Source of the DNA: Hyaloperonospora brassicae
Lineage: Eukaryota; Oomycota; Peronosporomycetes; Peronosporales; Peronosporaceae
Length of the DNA stretch: 64,000 bases
Assembly: GCA_947650285.1 (NCBI GenBank)
Contig: CANTFL010000579.1
Span: forward strand, 124,001-188,000
Direction: 5' to 3'
Notes under the pieces: generated by a model
Told to the model about the DNA's origin: nothing
Seen by the model: only the letters and a program-made list of their open reading frames with translations
Database searches by the model: none
Shown: positions 58,851 through 64,000 of the stretch, one piece after another
Numbering within the stretch: position 1 is the stretch's first letter
Layout: each line of letters opens with the position of its first letter
Position numbers and translations under genes: made by a program

Positions 58851-60229
58851 AGGGGATAGGGCATTACCTTAGCCGATTAGTAGATGGCGATTTGTCCATA
58901 TCAACTGCCGCAACTTCTTCTGGTCATTAAATAGTGTTTCCCTTGAATAGCATATTGAATGTCCTCGGGAGATATATCGGCCGCAGGCGTATTTTCTTCC
59001 GGTATGGTCGCCAAGAGTGATCGACATTATCGGCGAACAACTCTCCACTTTTGTTATAATACGTCGAAACGGTAAACGGTTCTGCATCCTTCCTTTCTAT
59101 ATCGATCACAACGACGTCATCCCTTTTCACCGTTCGTTTGGGTCTTTCTTGTAACCCACAATCTCTGATCGCACTTCCGTCTGTCTGACAGCTGGACTTT
59201 ACGTACTGCAAACGATTTAACCTCGTTCTATGTCATTACAGTAAACCATCTTCACTTTACGGCGTGACTCGCATGGCGATCTTGCGACTGATCGCCCTCC
59301 ATACACCGTTAGATTGTGGGTATCCACGGCGAGAATTTCGTTGGTAGATATAAATCATCCCTGCGCTGAACACGCCGCTTTTCTCCGTCCCTTGCAATCT
59401 TTTCAGACTGATTTCTGGACTTTTTATCATCACCTTCCATGGTAGAGATTGCGTCTGAATGATGGATCGATCGTTTTTTACCCCGATCAGATTCTTCGCA
59501 ATTGGTCTTCCCCGTCACGGTCGGCGTCACCACTCTGCTAGACGCCCTTGGCCTGGTTTGTACACGCTCATCGTCTAACGTCTTGTCATTTGTATGATCC
59601 ATCACAAGTACCTTTATCGATCGAGGGTCGTTTTTATGTGTCGCGATCATCGCCCTCATTTTTGTCCACATCTTGCATCATATCTTCGTCAATCACGTTT
59701 TGATCAGGTTATAACTCGTCAACTATGCAGTCTTTCGCCTCGGTTTCTGTATTCACCTCTTGGCGTTTTAAAATCTTTTTCATCGTAGGAATTTATAGAT
59801 GATCGACCAATAGTCCTTTTAACGATTTAAGTCAGAATTCTTACCGATCAGTTGAATCCTCAAACGATAATGTCTGCCATTCGTTATAACGTCGCGATCC
59901 CACAGACACAAACTCTTGCGATCGAGATATCATGCCCCTACAATATACAATCCTAGCGGAATTCCTCAGCGTAAATTCACCTCGCGATCACCTAAGTCGG
60001 TGAGCTGTAGGTATTTGACCCTGCCAGGCTCGTAAGTCACAGCTGGTACCTACTCCACGACTCGTCTTACCCAAATTCTAACTCTTCGTGGTGCGACAAC
60101 TTCCCTCACTTCTATTGGTTTGCCGACTGGTATCACCACGTGTTGATCATTAAGGTTAATCGCTTATATTGTCGATCTGTAGAGTGACTTACGCCCCGCT
60201 AGACTAATGCGGACTTCATCGGGTAAAAA

Positions 60230-60560
60230 TAGATTTCCATCCGCTAGATTCAAGCATATACCCGCCAAGAACATGAAGTCCATGTCTAGTATAGCGTCTT
60301 AGCCCACTTGATCACCGAATCATACGTCGAAATAATATACTAGTAAACCGTCAAAGGTGATCTTGAATTTCATGCGCCCAACCGTCATGTATGCGTTTTT
60401 TTGCCTGTACCGACACATGTTTGAGTCCGACTTTTGTCTATTATATATCCTAGCTTACGAGCAAAGGTGGTGTCGATGATAGACACTTCAGCACCGGAAT
60501 CGAACAGCATTGTTGTATTCTCATTATTGATTTGCCAATCGTTTCGCTTCGCCTGCTTAA
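60230..60560 (-). pseudogene. Element 3 aspartic protease remnant
   Basis: MLFDSGAEVSIIDTTFARK carries the canonical D-S-G-A active site; LADGNLFLPDEVRISLAGR lies downstream. Confidence 0.75.
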
Positions 60561-60968
60561 CCAATTTCCAGGGGTGATATTTCCTATAACCATGTGATTC
60601 CCTGGTACGAGATAAAGCTCCATCTTCACAGCCGATCGAGTAAATAATCTATTCTTTCTACACTTGAAATCGCGGAGACAAAGGTCGAGTCATTACGTAT
60701 ATCAGCGATCTGCTTAGCCGGATCGTTTTCTTCTTGACACTTCGCTTGTCTCTCAACGAATGCATATATGTACAGCCTACAACGCTAGGCTCGTAATAGG
60801 TACCATCCTGGCAAGCGTATTAGTTAAAAATATTCTCCGACATGGACAAAAATATTCCTGCGTGCTTGGTAGGCACATTCCACTTGCGCTTTAAATTGTA
60901 GAAATTTTCCAAAGGGCACTTGCCACTCTTAAGGACTTTTCAACAAGCAGCACACGCGTGAAACCAAT

Positions 60969-61241
60969 TCATTGATGGATGCATTTGCGGCCACACTTCT
61001 GACAAGTCAATCTCTTCCAGCAGCTTCGATTAGTATGCATGATTAATCCACAGTGGGTGCACGCTTTCGATCGTTCTCCGTGATCGCGTAACTCCACCCG
61101 ATCAGCTTCCTCGTAGGACACACGATAATCTTGGCTTATTTTCACTTTATTGGAAGCAGTGATCGCACAAACGCTACGCCGGTCCACGTCATCTTCCGAT
61201 TCACTTGGATCCGGCTCCAAACTGCTGCTCTCGCTACCCAC
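60969..61241 (-). pseudogene. Element 3 gag zinc-knuckle remnant
   Basis: CTHCGLIMHTNRSC and CQKCGRKC give two cysteine-rich knuckles after an acidic linker (SESEDDVDRRSV). Confidence 0.65.
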
Positions 61242-63149
61242 CCTGATCGCTCGTACTGGTCGGGTTATTTTGGACGGTACCTGATCAGCGTGAGCTTATG
61301 ATCGCTGATGAAATTTGCTCGGTACCATCAAATCCCTTGTGTACCAATTTTCCATATACTGATACAAACGCAACGTTTATTCCATGTCGTCGGCATCCGA
61401 CAATTGCATTAGCGTCAACTGTTTTTGTGGCAAAGTCGCTAATCGAAATTTGGGATGTGGATCGGTGACCACCCAGTTGAGACGTTACTTACTGGCGAAA
61501 AATGACACCTAGTGGTCTAGCGATTCAATAGGAGACGAATGATGACCGCAACGGTGATCAACGATCTTATCTTATTGTCGCTAGATTGATGGACATAGAA
61601 CGATTGGAGACGAGGAGTGGAAATGGATCATTTCCATGGAACAATCTGGGACGAGTTGCAGATATAGATGATTTCCACGGTTTGATTTGGGACAAAGGAA
61701 GGGATGAAGTCAAGCAACCTACCTGAAGGTTGATGAAGAACAAGAACGTGTATGTTGAAGCAGGTGAATACTAAGTCATATTTTTACACGCGAAGGTTTC
61801 TTGGCTCACGAGAATGTGGGACATCATATTGACCGGTATCGGCAACTATCGTGCACACTGTAGCAGAATACTCTGTTATAGGTTTTTCTGGGGCCATGTG
61901 GTGCGGTGTGACTCTGTGACAAAGGTGTAATATCCTGCAGATCGGTTATACTCTTTACGGTCTCACAATGGGAGTACTTATTTAGGTTAATTATAGCCCG
62001 ATCTGGAAACGTGTATACTTGTGGAGATCCAGGGAGCTATGTGGAGAGTCTTGTGGACCAGATAAACCCTGAAGGGTGTACTGGAGCTCGTAAATGGAAC
62101 AGAAGAACATCTACTGTAGAATTGTACCGTGTCAATCCTCAACAATCGCGACTTTTGGACACCAGATCGGTCATGTTCCATGTTGATTATGGATATATCG
62201 TTGATGGAGCTATTGGATCATAATAAAGATACTTGGTCGAGGTACCTGATTGATGTCTCAAAAGTTTAGGCCAAAAAGACTAGTGGAAGCTGTGTGATCT
62301 GACGTCGCAAAATGACTTTGGACACATTTGGCATTTTAGGTCATGTATTGGGTGTTTTAGAGCTGAGAATGGGTATTTGGTATCATCTTTGAGATTTGGG
62401 CTACTTTGGTGTCTAGGTACGATATCAGGAATATTGGCGATATCTTTGGAGTACATGTCACGAAATTTCGACACGTGTTCAAGGGGACGATCTGGCTTAA
62501 AGAAGATTTTGGTTTGGAGAGGGACCTACGGTTTGGAATAGGCATAAGGATGGGTTGGTTATTAATTTGGTTGGTTAATAAACAAAGTTGAACTCTATTT
62601 CTTCTGCTCACGACGCACGTCCTTCCTTTTTTATCCGGGCAGAATTTCTTTGGCTTCCCCGGCGGCTAAAGGCACGCGTGTTTTAAGGACATTTAAAGAC
62701 CGATTTTAATTTGTTGGCCAAGATCGAGAAGAGCGATCCCAGAAGACCTGATCCAAATCGATTAGGCTCTCCCGCTAAACTTAACTGCCAGAATAGCAGC
62801 AAACAACGGTAAAGGAAAAGGATTTTGGTTACAAGATCAGGAGACGGCTGAAGTGGTCAGAAGATCTGGACAAGGAGTCCGATACGACCGAGCAAGATTG
62901 AAGCGATCCACAAGGCATATCGACCCGTTTCATTTTACCGAAGCGCAGACCCTATCGATTAGACTGCGCAATTCAGAAAAGATTGGCCGACTCTAAGATC
63001 AGATCGGACCGATTACAAGGTAAGGTTGACGCAAGAGTACTATTTGCTGAGTGAAGATTCCTGCACAGCAAAGACCCCGATCCCGAATACAAATTGGGAT
63101 CGGTGTGAGTCAAGATCAAGATCGCGACATCTTCAAATAGTGATCGCCG
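61242..63149. other. AT-rich repeat-derived sequence
   Basis: No intact frame. Probably contains the 5' end of element 3 and the 5' LTR of the next element; 62570-62610 has an AATAAA-like, T/C-rich tract that could be LTR promoter/poly-A sequence. Ends not defined. Confidence 0.4.
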
Positions 63150-64000
63150 CGACTCAAGACCTAGATCGCAGAACCCCTGTTCGGGGTGTGAAGATTCCCG
63201 AACCGAAAGCGAACTCTCAACCCCAAACTCTAGCGAGATCGACATCTCCCAAGGCCATTACAAAGATTTAAAGCCAACTCAATCGACAGGTACACAAGGT
63301 GAGCACAAGTCTATACAACAAGGCACGGATCGGAGTACCCCCTCCGTGAGTCGGCAAGTCTGGGCAAGTGGAAGATCGACCCTCACACATGGGATTTGTG
63401 AGATCGACTTCGCCACAATGGTGCGCGTGCCCGGATCTTCTGAGGTCTCCGGATTTCACCGTGAGTCCACTGGCGAAGATGTCAAGATCAAGCAAGAACC
63501 TGGGCTTGAAGTGTCAGCGACAGAGGGATCGACGCAGGCAGGCAGAAGCGTGAGATCCCCGATTATTAGAGTTTTGGGAGGGACTCTGATGAAATGAAAA
63601 TGAAGGAGAAATATCAAGAGATTGATCTGGGAGATAAACCTCAAGTCCATGCTAGGGTCTATTCGAAGGCCACCGCAGATCGCTCTGCAAAGAGCGGTCT
63701 GCTAGATGAAAATCCAATGGTGAAAACCAAACCGGCGAAAGCCAAACCCTGTTTCCTCGTCGACAGGTCACCTGACTGTAAGCCGAGGAAGGCGATCGCG
63801 AAATCGGCCACACCGGGACGGACCAAGACGAGAACGCTGGGATCGGAAGGCAAAGATCACCATATCGACCAGACCGTGGAATCGAAGATCAGAGTCAAAT
63901 AGGGATACGACTAAGAACTCGACGAGATCGCGATGTCTAAGACAGAATATGACCCAGTGAAGACCGCGACCATGGAGACTGAAAAGGCGAACGAGGTGTG
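63150..64000 (+). mobile_element. Start of a further Ty3/Gypsy-like element (leader and gag-like frames)
   Basis: Homologous in inverted sense to 53570-53830. It leads into lysine-rich + frames (63346-63597 with EDVKIKQEPGLEVSATEGS, 63594-63902 with AKAKPCFLVDRSPDCKPRK) that look like a basic gag N-terminus. Cut by the window edge; identity uncertain. Confidence 0.35.

Larger units (their letters stand above)
55773..61241 (-). mobile_element. Element 3: degenerate Ty3/Gypsy element of another lineage
   Basis: Minus-strand order gag, protease, RT, RNase H, integrase, all broken by stops and shifts. Sequence and spacing differ from elements 1 and 2. LTR ends were not found. Confidence 0.8.

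Overview
This is a eukaryotic nuclear window, most likely from a plant-pathogenic oomycete (Phytophthora or downy-mildew-like). Three things point there: an AA17-type lytic polysaccharide monooxygenase, a family described from oomycetes; compact GC-rich genes with mostly short introns (about 60-300 bp); and Ty3/Gypsy retrotransposons filling nearly half the window. A BART-domain gene of the kind linked to cilia would fit a zoospore-forming species. The species cannot be fixed from sequence alone.

Gene-bearing part (1-34 kb). Small GC-rich islands are separated by 1-4 kb of AT-richer sequence in which I see no genes. In order: the 3' end of geranylgeranyltransferase-I beta (+), converging on a mitochondrial-type methionine aminopeptidase (-), with a DUF1279/FAM210-like protein (-) just upstream; a six-exon STN1-like telomere-capping protein (-); an uncertain small spliced gene (-) divergent from a LIS1 homologue (+); ribosomal protein eS28 (-) with an intron directly after its ATG; a BART-domain protein (-); a single-exon choline-transporter-like protein (+) followed by a small membrane ORF (+); a secreted AA17 LPMO (-); a LINE relic (-); a five-exon cation diffusion facilitator (-); and RNA polymerase III subunit RPC8 (-). 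Most are housekeeping genes with no operon-like logic. I built the exon models by hand from splice sites, reading phase and family motifs. All complete models keep frame and recover the expected catalytic or structural residues.

Repeat part (34.5-64 kb). Element 1 (+, 34485-42237) is a complete LTR retrotransposon: 456/455-bp LTRs, a perfect 5-bp target duplication (GTTCT), primer-binding and polypurine sites, gag, protease, RT, RNase H, integrase and a chromodomain. Element 2 (-, 42872-51086) is a related, older and more decayed element in inverted orientation 634 bp away. The two share a nearly identical ~1.5-kb RT block inside otherwise diverged sequence. They also share an antisense ORF between chromodomain and 3' LTR, a conserved LTR core, and an in-frame TAG between RT and RNase H. 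A third, heavily decayed Ty3/Gypsy element of another lineage (-, about 55.8-61.2 kb) and the start of a further one (+, from about 63.1 kb) fill the rest.
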